64,000 nt of DNA from Ferrimonas futtsuensis DSM 18154 (GCF_000422645.1 NZ_AUGL01000007.1:124001-188000), one strand, 5' to 3'. Positions 1 to 8,951 are shown, counted from the stretch's first letter. The notes: generated from the sequence alone by a model not told the origin. Program-made: numbers and translations.

Positions 1-972
1 CTCACCACCCTCTCCATCTATATGGGCCTGATATTCGGCTGTCTGCACTGGCTGTCGAACCTGATTACCGACGTCAGCGGCATCCGGCGAATGCCCTACG
101 CCTTTATCGTGGCATTCAAGGGACTGTTTCTGCTGCTGGGGGCCCTCACCCTGGCCTACATCACCAATTGGCTCAACTCCTGGGACAATGCTGAGCAGTT
201 TGCCGCCACCAGCCAGATCCTTACCGCCCATGTGCTCAATGCCCCCTCCGCCCAGACCCTGATCGCCTATCTGGTGCTGGTGCGTACCGGGCTGGCCTTC
301 ATCGAGCAGATGGGGTTGCTGGTGGGTCCACGGGTGCTGCTCAACATCGGCATGGGCAAGTACCACAAACCCAGGTATGAGGAGCGTATCTTCCTGTTTC
401 TGGACATGGTCAGCTCCACCGCCCACGCCGAGGCCCTGGGAGATTATCGTTTCAGCCGCCTCATCCAGGACTGTTTCGACCTGCTCTCCGATGTGGTCAC
501 CCAGAACCAGGGGGAGATCTATCGCTACGTCGGAGATGCGGTGCTGATCAGCTGGCCACAGAGGCACAGATCAAGGGCGCGGCTCTGTCTCAACGTCTAC
601 TTCGACTTCGTTCAGACCCTCTACTGGAACCGTCACTATTTCCAGAAAGAGTATGGTTTCGTGCCCAAATTCAAGGCGGCCGCCCATGGCGGTCAAGTGG
701 TGGCAGCGCTGGTGGGAGTGTATAAGCAGGAGATCAGCTTCTTCTCCGATGTACTCAACACCCTTGCCCGCCTTCAGGACCAGTGTGGTCCCCTGGGATG
801 TCAGATGTTGGTGTCCGATCAGGTGAAAGAGGCGCTGGATGATGACCACAGCTATGATCTGCTCTCCCTTGGGCCCATTCGACTCAAGGGAAAGCAGCAG
901 GAGATCGAAGTGTTCTCCGTCAGTCGGACTTACTCGGCAGCAGGTCCCCAATCATCTCCCCAAGAGTTCTGA
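1..972 (+). CDS. Class III adenylate/guanylate cyclase, membrane-anchored (5' truncated)
   Basis: The reading frame is open from base 1, so the gene begins before the window; an in-frame ATG at 22 is probably internal. The first 110 or so visible residues hold hydrophobic membrane segments. They are followed by a class III nucleotidyl cyclase domain with the two metal-binding aspartates in the contexts FLFLDMVSST and YVGDAVLISW. The family makes cAMP or cGMP from ATP or GTP, with a cytosolic catalytic domain attached to a membrane sensor. Substrate specificity cannot be decided here. The 3' end overlaps the convergent oxyR gene by 53 bases. Confidence 0.8.
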   Translation, partial: LTTLSIYMGLIFGCLHWLSNLITDVSGIRRMPYAFIVAFKGLFLLLGALTLAYITNWLNSWDNAEQFAATSQILTAHVLNAPSAQTLIAYLVLVRTGLAFIEQMGLLVGPRVLLNIGMGKYHKPRYEERIFLFLDMVSSTAHAEALGDYRFSRLIQDCFDLLSDVVTQNQGEIYRYVGDAVLISWPQRHRSRARLCLNVYFDFVQTLYWNRHYFQKEYGFVPKFKAAAHGGQVVAALVGVYKQEISFFSDVLNTLARLQDQCGPLGCQMLVSDQVKEALDDDHSYDLLSLGPIRLKGKQQEIEVFSVSRTYSAAGPQSSPQEF

Positions 973-1825
973 AGGTGCGCAGACGGCTGGTCGTCTGACG
1001 CCACACCAGACCAATCTCCCGGTACGCCTTCTGCCCCTCGGGCACATAGGTCAGCAGATCCGTTCCCTTGAGAATGCCGGCATCGATGGCCATCTGTGGC
1101 AGGAAGGTACTGCCCAGACCTGAGTCCACCATCTGCACCAGAGTATGCAGGCTGGTAGCGGCAAAGGGGTTGATCTTCTCCCGGTTCTCCAGATTACAGG
1201 CACTGATGGCATGGCCGGTGATGCAGTGCTCTCTCTGCAGCAGGAAGATGCTCTCGTCCGGCCAATCCTCGTAGTTGAGCTTGGACTGCGCCGCAGAGTC
1301 CTGATGAATCACCACCTGGAAGGGATCGATGCCGACCCCCATGGTGTGGAAACCCGAGGTGTCCACCGGAAGTGCCAGCAGCAGCAGATCCAATTCGCCG
1401 TTACCGAGCATGGAGAGCAGATTTTCCGTGGTATCTTCTCGAAGTAAAAGAGTAAGATCGGGGAATCGTTGCTGAGATTCCTTCACCACCCTGTTCAACA
1501 GGAAGGGGGCGATGGTGGGAATGCAGCCCAGTCGCAGAGTGCCACTCATGGCATCCCCGGCACTCTGAGCCAGATCGGTCAGCTCCTGCACCTGAGCCAA
1601 CAACTCGCGGGCACGGCAGACCACCTCTTCGCCGGTGGCGGTAAACAGGAAGGATTTGTGGTCGCGCTCGATCAGCTGACAGCCCATCTGCTCTTCCAGG
1701 TTCTGAATGCCGCTGGACAGGGTGGACTGGCTGACGTGACACGCCTTGGCGGCACGGTTGAAGTTCTGCGCCTTGTGCAGATGCACCAGATAATATAGGT
1801 TTTTGAGACTAGGGAGTCTGCGCAT
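920..1825 (-). CDS. oxyR: OxyR, LysR-family peroxide-sensing transcription regulator
   Basis: This 301-residue protein has an N-terminal LysR winged helix-turn-helix (about residues 1-65, with RAAKACHVSQSTLS) and a substrate-binding-like domain. Two cysteines lie nine residues apart (C201 and C210, in HCITGHAISAC), exactly the spacing of the redox pair C199/C208 of E. coli OxyR, which form a disulfide on H2O2 exposure. The gene is divergent from a peroxiredoxin gene, the classical OxyR target arrangement. The ATG at 1825 matches the family N-terminus. The end overlaps the convergent cyclase gene. Confidence 0.92.
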   Translation of the reverse strand: MRRLPSLKNLYYLVHLHKAQNFNRAAKACHVSQSTLSSGIQNLEEQMGCQLIERDHKSFLFTATGEEVVCRARELLAQVQELTDLAQSAGDAMSGTLRLGCIPTIAPFLLNRVVKESQQRFPDLTLLLREDTTENLLSMLGNGELDLLLLALPVDTSGFHTMGVGIDPFQVVIHQDSAAQSKLNYEDWPDESIFLLQREHCITGHAISACNLENREKINPFAATSLHTLVQMVDSGLGSTFLPQMAIDAGILKGTDLLTYVPEGQKAYREIGLVWRQTTSRLRTFRTLGEMIGDLLPSKSD

Positions 1826-1840
1826 CGTCTGCTCCGGAAC

Positions 1841-1875
1841 AATCGATTGGTTTAATCTATTTTATTCGATTCTTC
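1841..1875. promoter_or_regulatory. Possible OxyR operator between oxyR and the peroxiredoxin gene
   Basis: The 176-base divergent intergenic region contains alternating GATT and AATC units about ten bases apart (1845-1848, 1854-1857, 1868-1871). OxyR binds four degenerate ATAG-type elements at ten-base spacing on one DNA face, so this AT-rich array just upstream of oxyR is a reasonable operator candidate. The match is imperfect and the call rests mainly on context. Confidence 0.35.
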
Positions 1876-2001
1876 AAAGGAACACACCCCCCTATACTGT
1901 GCTCAGTTTCACATGACTAACGTATTGGGAATTTGTCGGCAGTCTAGTAAGTTAGATTAAGATTGCCGTTGAAATTAACCTTTAAAAAGGAAGAGAACAC
2001 C

Positions 2002-2607
2002 ATGTCTGTATTAGTAGGCCGTCCTGCCCCTGATTTTACCGCCGCTGCCGTACTGGGTAATGGCGAGATCGTTGAGAACTTCAACCTGAAGACTGAAATC
2101 GAAGGCTCCAAGGCGGTGATCTTCTTCTACCCTCTGGACTTCACCTTCGTGTGCCCCTCCGAGCTGATCGCTTTCGATAAGCGTTTCGAGGAGTTCCAGA
2201 AGCGCGGTGTTAAGGTTATCGGTGTCTCCATCGACTCCCAGTTCAGCCACAACGCCTGGCGTAACACCGCCGTTGAAGATGGCGGCATCGGCCCAGTTAA
2301 ATACCCACTGGTTGCCGACGTGAAGCACGAGATCTGCAAAGCCTACGACGTTGAGCACCCAGAAGCCGGTGTGGCTTTCCGTGGCTCTTTCCTGATCGAC
2401 TCCGAAGGCAACGTCCGCCACCAGGTAGTCAACGACCTGCCTCTGGGCCGTAACATCGACGAGATGCTGCGCATGGTTGACGCCCTGAACTTCCACGAAG
2501 AGCACGGTGAAGTGTGCCCGGCTCAGTGGGAAGAGGGCAAGAAAGGTATGGACGCCTCACCTGCCGGCGTAGCCGCCTACCTGTCTGAGAACACCGACGA
2601 CCTGTAA
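2002..2607 (+). CDS. Typical 2-Cys peroxiredoxin (AhpC/TSA family)
   Basis: This cytosolic thiol peroxidase reduces H2O2 and organic peroxides. At 201 residues it has the peroxidatic cysteine C51 in DFTFVCPSE and the resolving cysteine C172 in GEVCPAQW, so both active-site cysteines are present. The ATG at 2002 is preferred over an upstream in-frame start at 1963, because AAGGAAGAG lies directly upstream and MSVLVGRPAPDF is the family N-terminus. It is divergent from oxyR, which suggests peroxide induction. No AhpF-type reductase gene is adjacent, so reduction is probably by thioredoxin or another system (inference). Confidence 0.93.
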   Translation: MSVLVGRPAPDFTAAAVLGNGEIVENFNLKTEIEGSKAVIFFYPLDFTFVCPSELIAFDKRFEEFQKRGVKVIGVSIDSQFSHNAWRNTAVEDGGIGPVKYPLVADVKHEICKAYDVEHPEAGVAFRGSFLIDSEGNVRHQVVNDLPLGRNIDEMLRMVDALNFHEEHGEVCPAQWEEGKKGMDASPAGVAAYLSENTDDL

Positions 2608-2645
2608 TACGGGTTGTCGCGGGCCATGGAATGGCCCACCCTATT

Positions 2646-2679
2646 AAAGAAACGAGGCGCAGTGCGCCCCGTTTCTTTT
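2646..2679 (+). terminator. Rho-independent terminator after the peroxiredoxin gene
   Basis: A 15-base stem (2646-2660 with 2664-2678, one mismatch) with a three-base loop starts with AAAGAAAC and ends with GTTTCTTTT. It lies between the convergent peroxiredoxin and yfbR genes and could end transcription from both sides. Confidence 0.8.
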
Positions 2680-2686
2680 GTGCAGT

Positions 2687-3307
2687 CTAGCCCTGTTGCT
2701 CTCCCACCAGAGCCGCATCCACCAGATCATCGATGGTCATCTGGAATGCCGGCACACAGTGTTCCATAAACCAGGCCACCTCCGGCATGGTATCGACAAA
2801 GGGGGTCAGGGCAGCCAACACCTTTCGTTCGGTTCCCTCAAACTCCATATTTCCTGCCCGCAGTTCCGACAACGCCTTGGTGTAGGCGGAAAGCAGATCC
2901 GCCGCCTTAACGAAACGCGCGGTCTCCACATCGCCCTCGTGTTCGATCAGCCCCTTATAGGTGGCCTGCAGAGGGGCTGGCAGCGTGGTCACCAGCATAT
3001 GGGCAGCGATCGCCTCCATCTCCCGGCACAGGGCCAGCATCCGCTTGTCGCTGTATTTGATGCCGCTGTTCACATCCTCGGTCAGCACTTCTGCAGAGTC
3101 ATGGAACATGGCCACCACGGCCAGGTGGTTGGCGTCCACACCCGGCTGGTCGGTGAACACCTTATTGCGAATCTCCCCCAGGGCATGGGCAAACATCGCC
3201 ACCTGGAAACTGTGCTCGGCGACATTTTCGGCGCGGGTTGGGTTGGACTTGCCCCAGCGATGCACATTCTGCATCCGGGACATCAGGGCAAAAAAGACCG
3301 GTTGCAT
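2687..3307 (-). CDS. yfbR: YfbR, 5'-deoxynucleotidase (HD domain)
   Basis: This 206-residue HD-domain phosphohydrolase of the YfbR family removes the 5'-phosphate from deoxyribonucleoside monophosphates. It shows the substrate-site motif NVHRWG near residue 14, H32 in AEHSF, the metal-binding HD pair H69-D70 (MFHDSAEVLTED), and a later aspartate in KAADLLSAY. The ATG at 3307 has AGGAGAGA just upstream; a longer frame to 3370 lacks family similarity. E. coli YfbR is 199 residues, so the length fits. Confidence 0.9.
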   Translation of the reverse strand: MQPVFFALMSRMQNVHRWGKSNPTRAENVAEHSFQVAMFAHALGEIRNKVFTDQPGVDANHLAVVAMFHDSAEVLTEDVNSGIKYSDKRMLALCREMEAIAAHMLVTTLPAPLQATYKGLIEHEGDVETARFVKAADLLSAYTKALSELRAGNMEFEGTERKVLAALTPFVDTMPEVAWFMEHCVPAFQMTIDDLVDAALVGEQQG

Positions 3308-3479
3308 GGTGTCTCTCCTATTACCAGCCACTACTGCCCTTATGCTAGAGGTCGGCGGCTGGCGTCGCAAGGCATTCTGCAGCGGGGAAAAGTCGCCATT
3401 GAATAAATTTTCTGCAACGACTTGGCTTTTCTGCTAAAACTAGTCTGAGTTTTGCAAGGAAGTTAAGATTATCAATGGA

Positions 3480-5120
3480 TTGAAACTTATTGCGCTGGTT
3501 TTCGGCGCACTCTGTCTCGGCTGGTATTGGAGTGCAATCGGCGGGACACAACCGCTGGCCTACGCCAATCTGGGGCAGAGCGCCTCCCTGACTCAGCTTA
3601 GCGACGAGCACCACTGGCAGCCCGCCTCCCTGATGGCCGTGCGGGGCCCCATGGTGTGGAAGCGCCTTACCTTGCCATCCACCGGGGACACTCTGCGACT
3701 GCAGATCAGCCAGGGCTGGACGGGAGACAGCCACCTGATGGTCACCCAGGGCGAGCAGCTATTGACTGACCTGATTCTTCAGTCGGACGGCCCCAGTTAC
3801 CGCCCCATGAATTTTACTCTGCCCCTGGTGAACGCCCGACAGGTGACCCTGTATTTGTATGCCCCCCTGGCGGTGGAGATCAGTGCCGAATCCCAGCGCC
3901 GCCCCCGCCTGCCAGACCTGTTCCTTGGGTTGCTTCTGGGGCTGATGCTGGCGATGTGGCTTACCCAACAGGTCACCAGCACCATACTGGCGGACAAACT
4001 GCCCCTGACCCACAGCCTGACGCAACTGCCTCTGTTTGCTGTGGCCCTGATGGAGCTCACCGGCCATGTCCCCATTAAGCCATTGTGGTTCGCCCTGTTT
4101 CTCGCCCTGCTGAGTCAGCAGGCCAGTCAGGCCATCATTCGTCGTCATACCTGGACTCAAGCCGGGCTGGTGCTGTTGTTGACTGGACTGCTGCTGACAC
4201 CAAACTGGATCCTGGATCTGGCCCTGCCACCGCTGATGATGCTGTTGGTGGCCTGGCAGGCCAGCTGGATTCTCAATGGCAACCACAGGCTGCCACGCAG
4301 CTTCGCCTCCACCGAGCTGGTCAAACTGCTGCTGCTGCTGCCACTGCTGTTTACCCTGGTACTGGATACCCAGGTGCCCCCCCTGGTCACCCTCAGCTGC
4401 GCCCTGCTCTGGTCGGTGTGCCATGGACTGTTGCTGCTGACACTGCTGGTCTCCCAGAGGCGGCAGCTGAGGAACCTGCTCAAGCTGAACCATCGCCAGC
4501 ACGCTTTCTTGCGGGAACAGAGTAACAGCAGCCTCTCCCAGCAGATCCGCTCCCTGGTCAGGGTTCACCGTCACCTGGAGGAGAAATCCAGCACCGACCC
4601 CCTCACCGGACTGAAAAATCGGGGCTACTTCGATGAGCATTACCGCACCGAGCTGTTGCGCAGCCGACGGGAGCAGCAACCCTTCAGCCTGCTGCTGGTG
4701 GACCTGGATCATTTCAAAAGGGTCAATGACAGATATGGCCATCCCTGTGGCGACAAGGTGTTGATGGAATTGGCCCAGGTGTGCGAACGCGCTCTGCAGC
4801 GGCCCGGCGATGTCCTGTGTCGTTATGGCGGAGAGGAGTTTGCGGTGCTGCTGCCAAACACCCCTGCCGTGGGCGCCCTGCACGTGGCCAACACCCTTCA
4901 GGGTGCCATAGCCGACCACAGGGTTGACTGGTCTGGCAGCAAGCTGACCATCACCGCCAGCATTGGCCTGGCCACGGTGACCGGCCTGTTGCAGCAGCTG
5001 CCGGATCTGCTGCAACAGGCGGACTCCGCCCTTTACCGGGCCAAGCACCTGGGTCGCAACAGACTGGAGGTGTACCAGGGTGAACGGCCGTCCCAGCACA
5101 CCGCCCTGGAAACGGGTTAA
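3480..5120 (+). CDS. Membrane-bound diguanylate cyclase (GGDEF)
   Basis: The protein makes the second messenger c-di-GMP from two GTP. It has an N-terminal membrane anchor, a predicted periplasmic stretch to about residue 135, a series of hydrophobic helices (about 140-330) and a C-terminal GGDEF domain starting at DPLTGLKNRGYFDE. The active-site motif is GGEEF at residues 450-454, and the product-inhibition I-site RPGD lies five residues upstream (441-444), so an active, feedback-inhibited enzyme is predicted. The start is uncertain: no ATG is in frame, so TTG at 3480 is used; the better-placed AAGGAAG at 3456-3462 would suit an ATT at 3468. The stop overlaps the convergent kinase-like gene by four bases. 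Confidence 0.88.
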   Translation: MKLIALVFGALCLGWYWSAIGGTQPLAYANLGQSASLTQLSDEHHWQPASLMAVRGPMVWKRLTLPSTGDTLRLQISQGWTGDSHLMVTQGEQLLTDLILQSDGPSYRPMNFTLPLVNARQVTLYLYAPLAVEISAESQRRPRLPDLFLGLLLGLMLAMWLTQQVTSTILADKLPLTHSLTQLPLFAVALMELTGHVPIKPLWFALFLALLSQQASQAIIRRHTWTQAGLVLLLTGLLLTPNWILDLALPPLMMLLVAWQASWILNGNHRLPRSFASTELVKLLLLLPLLFTLVLDTQVPPLVTLSCALLWSVCHGLLLLTLLVSQRRQLRNLLKLNHRQHAFLREQSNSSLSQQIRSLVRVHRHLEEKSSTDPLTGLKNRGYFDEHYRTELLRSRREQQPFSLLLVDLDHFKRVNDRYGHPCGDKVLMELAQVCERALQRPGDVLCRYGGEEFAVLLPNTPAVGALHVANTLQGAIADHRVDWSGSKLTITASIGLATVTGLLQQLPDLLQQADSALYRAKHLGRNRLEVYQGERPSQHTALETG

Positions 5121-6481
5121 TCTGAGTCTAATGGAGGGAAACTGCAACGCAGCAGCGTTCCCCCCAGCAACCTGCTGCTGCCCAAGGTCAGATCCAGATT
5201 GAAGGTGGCCGCCACCTCGCGCACCAGCACCAGGCCCAGCCCATGCTCATACCTGGCCGCCTCGCCCAGCCCTTCCAGATTCAGGGTCTGTTCATCCAGT
5301 CCCGGGCCCGCATCGGCCACGGTCAGCAGCAAGGGCCCTCCCTCGGATCGACGCACGGTAACGATCACCTCGGCCCCTTTGGGGCTGGCGTTGATGGCAT
5401 TGTCTATCAGGTTATCCAGCATCCCCTGAAGCATCACTGAAGGCACCGCCACGTCGCCCTGACGCTGCAGACCACGCAGGGTCAGCCGGACGCCCAGCGC
5501 CATGGCATCGCCATAATGACGGGCGCAGCTCAGGGCCGTTTCCCGGTAGAGATCACAACGCCTCTCATCCTGGCGCCAGCTTCTCTCCAGCTCACTGAGA
5601 AGGTGGCCATTGCGCACCAACCTCTCACAGCGGTTCAGCGATCTCACCGCCCCCACCAGATCATCCGGGTGCCGCTTCAACCGCTCGCCCAGGCCATGAA
5701 GGTGGCCGGTGACCCGCCTGGAGAGTGCTGCCACCATGGTTCGCCGCTTAGACTCGGCGTCGGCCTGGGCACCCTGACTGCGCCCCAGCGCCGATACGAA
5801 AGCCCTGAGCTCTTTGGGCAGGGCCTCGCCTTCAGGGAGGGGGGTTGCCGGCCATTGGCTGACCTGCTTACTGAGGCGCCGCAATGGCGCAATGGAGAGG
5901 CTGATTACCAGGGAGCAGAGCAGGATACTCAGTGGGGTCAGCAGCACCATCTGGGTGCCCCAACTGGCCCACATGGCACGCTGCAGCAGATCCCGTCCCA
6001 GGGCATCGGGGTAGCCGACGGTGAGATAGAGTTCGTGCCGCAAGCTGTAGACGGTGTAGGTGTGCCAGGTGTCGCCCCTGTGCTCCTGCTGGGCAAATCC
6101 CGCATTGAGATCGGAAAAGATGCCACCATCCACACAGGGGTGGCCATTGGCACTGACGCAGTGGCCCCGGCTCCAGATTTGGTAATGCACCAGATCCGAA
6201 CCGCTCAGTTTGGCATCATCCCCAAGAATCCACCCCTGCCGATAGGTCAGATCCAGCTGCTCAAACCGTTTGACCGCCTGACGCACCACCTCATCCACAC
6301 GCTCGGCCCGGGTCTCGTTGAGCAACTGCAGCATCACCCTGGCCCGCTGGGCCAGGTTGGCATCGTGGACATCCTGGTAATACCCCTTGGCGGTCCACAG
6401 GGCATTGATAAACCCAAGGCAGTTGGTCACCAGAAGCAACAGGGCCAACCATAAGATCAATTTGCTGCGTATGGAGTTCAT
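5117..6481 (-). CDS. Histidine kinase-like sensor, phospho-acceptor His missing
   Basis: This 454-residue protein has a transmembrane helix at 10-27, a periplasmic sensor region, a second helix near 180-200 and a C-terminal GHKL ATPase domain with N-box NLIDNAINAS, G1 box DAGPGLD and G2 box GLGLVLV. In the dimerization segment (MVAALSRRVTGHLHGL) the position of the phospho-accepting histidine in the usual SHELRTPL motif reads arginine. No response regulator gene is adjacent. It may bind ATP without ordinary autophosphorylation, act through a partner kinase, or use a shifted histidine such as the one in GHLHGL. It converges on the diguanylate cyclase gene with a four-base overlap. Confidence 0.75.
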   Translation of the reverse strand: MNSIRSKLILWLALLLLVTNCLGFINALWTAKGYYQDVHDANLAQRARVMLQLLNETRAERVDEVVRQAVKRFEQLDLTYRQGWILGDDAKLSGSDLVHYQIWSRGHCVSANGHPCVDGGIFSDLNAGFAQQEHRGDTWHTYTVYSLRHELYLTVGYPDALGRDLLQRAMWASWGTQMVLLTPLSILLCSLVISLSIAPLRRLSKQVSQWPATPLPEGEALPKELRAFVSALGRSQGAQADAESKRRTMVAALSRRVTGHLHGLGERLKRHPDDLVGAVRSLNRCERLVRNGHLLSELERSWRQDERRCDLYRETALSCARHYGDAMALGVRLTLRGLQRQGDVAVPSVMLQGMLDNLIDNAINASPKGAEVIVTVRRSEGGPLLLTVADAGPGLDEQTLNLEGLGEAARYEHGLGLVLVREVAATFNLDLTLGSSRLLGGTLLRCSFPPLDSD

Positions 6482-6905
6482 CCGTGCCAGAGCTTACTTC
6501 CGGGGAGCTGAGAGAATCGCGGCAATCCGCGGGTTGTGTCGCGCATTTTGACAGCAACCCGGCCCGAATTCATGGAAATTGATCACAAAACCCCATCTTG
6601 TGTGAACTGACTTCACTCGAATTCTTCGTCCTGTTGCGCAACTTTTTGTTGTTGCCATTCCAACCTTTTGCCACCTTGGGTCTGTCTTAGGAAGTATCAG
6701 AGATGGTCGGCGCCGTCGGTCTATACCAATTTCAGTCAGTCAAGGTTCTATCTAGTGCGCCGAAGACATGGTTCCAATCAACACGTGAGACGTCGCCGCA
6801 GGCGATTCCAACAGTCGGTCTCACAACGCGGAGTGGAACCATCTAGGCCAGCGGTAATGATCAAATATTCAGTGACATTGGGATTAACCCTTCAAGGAGA
6901 GTGCA
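6482..6905. other. 424-base intergenic region before the ECF sigma operon
   Basis: No convincing gene is present. The left part is plain AT-rich sequence. The right part holds the nested inverted repeat at 6701-6844 and, at its end, the AAGGAG ribosome binding site of the sigma factor gene. The promoter must lie here, but I see no clear consensus hexamers. Confidence 0.6.
6701..6844. repeat. Nested inverted-repeat element (structured RNA or MITE-like relic)
   Basis: The ends are AGATGGT (6701-6707) and ACCATCT (6838-6844). Inside are paired ATGGTTCCA (6768-6776) with TGGAACCAT (6834-6842), GTGAGAC (6785-6791) with GTCTCAC (6818-6824), and a tight hairpin TCGCC-gca-GGCGA (6793-6805). A further pair is CGGCGC (6708-6713) with GCGCCG (6757-6762). 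The nested pairings suggest a folded leader RNA or a small non-coding mobile element. I do not recognise the family, and no target duplication is evident. Confidence 0.45.
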
Positions 6906-7430
6906 TTGACGCAGAACCTGCCCCCCTTCCCGGCAGAGCAGGAACAGGAGATCCGCCTGGCTCAGAAGGGCGATCGTGACGCCTTTGCCCGGATCTACCG
7001 CCGCCACAGCCCCAGGGTGTATGCCCTGTGTCTGAGACTCAGCGGACGGATCGCCTGTGCCGAAGAGGCCACCCAGGAGGTGTTTATCCGCCTGTGGCAG
7101 AAGCTGCCTCAATTTCGTTTCGAGGCACAGTTCACCACCTGGTTGCACCGCCTGACCCTCAACCACGCCCTCAACTACCTCAAGGGGCAACCTCAGCTGA
7201 TGCCCTTGAACGAAGAGGAGGCACAGCGTCAGGGGGAGGCGATGGAGGAGTTGCAACTGGTGGACCGCCTGCTGCCCAGGTTACCCGAACGGGCACGTCA
7301 GGTGTTCGTGCTCCACGCCATTGAAGGCTACCACCACCACGAAGTGGCCCAACTGCTGGAGATTCAACCGGGCACCAGCAAGGCCCAGTACCACAGGGCA
7401 CGCCAACTGCTACAGGAGATGCTGATATGA
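6906..7430 (+). CDS. ECF-type RNA polymerase sigma factor
   Basis: This 174-residue sigma-70 family protein has only regions 2 and 4. Region 2 runs from the start through ACAEEATQEVFIRLWQKLPQF, and region 4 contains LPERARQVFVLHAIEGYHHHEVAQLLEIQPGTSK in segments (residues about 118-165). The start is TTG at 6906 with AAGGAG six bases upstream, and the protein aligns from there. It is the first gene of a three-gene operon. The next gene overlaps its stop by four bases and encodes a one-helix membrane protein that is probably its anti-sigma factor. Confidence 0.88.
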   Translation: MTQNLPPFPAEQEQEIRLAQKGDRDAFARIYRRHSPRVYALCLRLSGRIACAEEATQEVFIRLWQKLPQFRFEAQFTTWLHRLTLNHALNYLKGQPQLMPLNEEEAQRQGEAMEELQLVDRLLPRLPERARQVFVLHAIEGYHHHEVAQLLEIQPGTSKAQYHRARQLLQEMLI

Positions 7431-7930
7431 GTCGCCAATTGGATTCACTGCTGCAGGAACTGGACACAGAGGTGGCCCCCAGTCGCGATCTGTGGCCTGC
7501 CATCGAAAAAGGACTGGACCGCTCTCCCCTGCCAGCGCCGTCGCGGCCCTCCTGGCTCCCCTGGGCCCTGGCCGCCAGCCTGCTGATCACCACCCTGGGC
7601 GGGTTCTTTGGCGGACGCCTGAGCAGCCCGGATCCCCAGGCCCCCTTGCTGGACGTCCTGACCCAGATCCAGCAGCAACACGATGCGCGTCGCCAACGCC
7701 TGGTGACCCGCCTGACCCCGGCGATGGTACAGACCGGCACCACACCGGGAGAACTGGCCTCCACCGAGGCCCTGGCCAGCATCCGCAGCGCCGAACGGGA
7801 GCTGTTCGATGCCCTGAAACAGCAGCCGGACAGCTCTGAGCTGTTGCAGCTGTGGCTCTGGGTTCAGCAGCGTGAGCTGGACCTGATACAGAAACAGCAA
7901 CTGCGTCACCAGCGCCTGCAGAGCCTGTAG
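7427..7930 (+). CDS. Probable anti-sigma factor, single-pass inner-membrane protein
   Basis: This 167-residue protein has a short cytosolic N-terminal part, one transmembrane helix at about residues 43-62 (WALAASLLITTLGGFFGG) and a periplasmic helical C-terminus rich in Gln, Arg and Glu. The ATG overlaps the sigma gene stop (ATGA), implying translational coupling. Topology and position match anti-sigma factors encoded with ECF sigmas, but no zinc-binding HxxxCxxC motif is visible, so the role is inferred from context. Confidence 0.6.
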   Translation: MSRQLDSLLQELDTEVAPSRDLWPAIEKGLDRSPLPAPSRPSWLPWALAASLLITTLGGFFGGRLSSPDPQAPLLDVLTQIQQQHDARRQRLVTRLTPAMVQTGTTPGELASTEALASIRSAERELFDALKQQPDSSELLQLWLWVQQRELDLIQKQQLRHQRLQSL

Positions 7931-7989
7931 AGCCTGTCCGGCAAGGCAACCTATTCAACGACGAATACGATCATCCTAAGGAGAACCCT

Positions 7990-8946
7990 ATGAACAACCT
8001 GATACTGACCGCTGGCCTGCTGAGCCTCAGCCTGCCCCTGTGGGCCGGTGAAGCGATCGACAGCCGCATGGATGCCCAAGGCATCAGCAAACTGACCCTG
8101 GTGGTGCCTCGCGGTGAGGTCACCGTCAGCGGGGGCAGCCACAGCGAGATCCGGGTTCAGGGTGAGCTGGATGACCAGGCCAAGGAGTGGGTATTTGAAC
8201 GGGAGGGCAACACCCTGGTGGCCGAGGTCAAGATACCCAGTCAATGGCAGGGGGACAACGACGGCAGCAAACTGACCATCACCCTGCCCGGCTCCATCGA
8301 GGTGGAAGCCACAGGCGTCAGCACCGACTTCAGCGTCAGTGACCTCAGCCGGGGGCTGGAGCTGGAAAGCGTCAGCGGCAACCTGGAGATCGCCCGGGTC
8401 TCAGGAGAGGTGGAAGTGGACAGCGTCAGCGGCAACATCACCGCCACAGCCCTGGAGGGAGAGATTGAGCTGGAAACCGTCAGCGGTGACGTCAAGGCGG
8501 AGCAGCTTCAGGGCGACACCAGTGTGGAGTCGGTCAGTGGCGAAGTGCAGCTGAGCCGCGCCGGCGACAGGCTTGAAGTGGAGAACGTCTCCGGTGACAT
8601 TCAGCTTCAACTGAGTCATGTGGGCGCCCTGGAGGTCACCAGCGTCAGCGGCGACATCCAGGTGGAGGTGGACAGCCTCACCGGCAACGCCAGGCTGAGT
8701 TTCGATACCGTCAACGGCGACACCAAGCTGAGTCTGCCCCAGGATGCCTCAGCCCGCTTCAAGCTGGACACCGGTCCAGGGGGTGACATCAGCAACCGCC
8801 TCAGCGATCACCAGCCGAAGCGAGGTGAGTATGTCCCCACAGAGAGCCTGAGTTTCAGCCAGGGCAAGGGGGACGCCAGAGTGGAGATGAAAACCGTCAA
8901 TGGCAGCCTGATTCTGGCGCCCATGACCTCCGGACACCTGAAGTAG
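7990..8946 (+). CDS. Secreted DUF4097-type beta-helix protein
   Basis: This 318-residue protein has a signal peptide (cleavage near LPLWAGEA, about residue 20). Its body consists of roughly 20-residue repeats carrying VSGN or VSGD, typical of DUF4097/DUF4098 polymers that fold as a right-handed beta-helix. It follows the sigma/anti-sigma pair after 59 bases, with AAGGAG before the ATG. DUF4097 proteins are often encoded with ECF sigma factors; this one may be an envelope target or signal component of that system (inference). Molecular function is unknown. Confidence 0.7.
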   Translation: MNNLILTAGLLSLSLPLWAGEAIDSRMDAQGISKLTLVVPRGEVTVSGGSHSEIRVQGELDDQAKEWVFEREGNTLVAEVKIPSQWQGDNDGSKLTITLPGSIEVEATGVSTDFSVSDLSRGLELESVSGNLEIARVSGEVEVDSVSGNITATALEGEIELETVSGDVKAEQLQGDTSVESVSGEVQLSRAGDRLEVENVSGDIQLQLSHVGALEVTSVSGDIQVEVDSLTGNARLSFDTVNGDTKLSLPQDASARFKLDTGPGGDISNRLSDHQPKRGEYVPTESLSFSQGKGDARVEMKTVNGSLILAPMTSGHLK

Positions 8947-8951
8947 GACCG

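Noticed and set aside
3759-5147. Leftward 462-codon frame rich in Gln opposite the diguanylate cyclase gene
   Set aside because: It is fully antisense to a gene with clear GGDEF motifs; Q-runs come from CTG-rich codons of the real gene.
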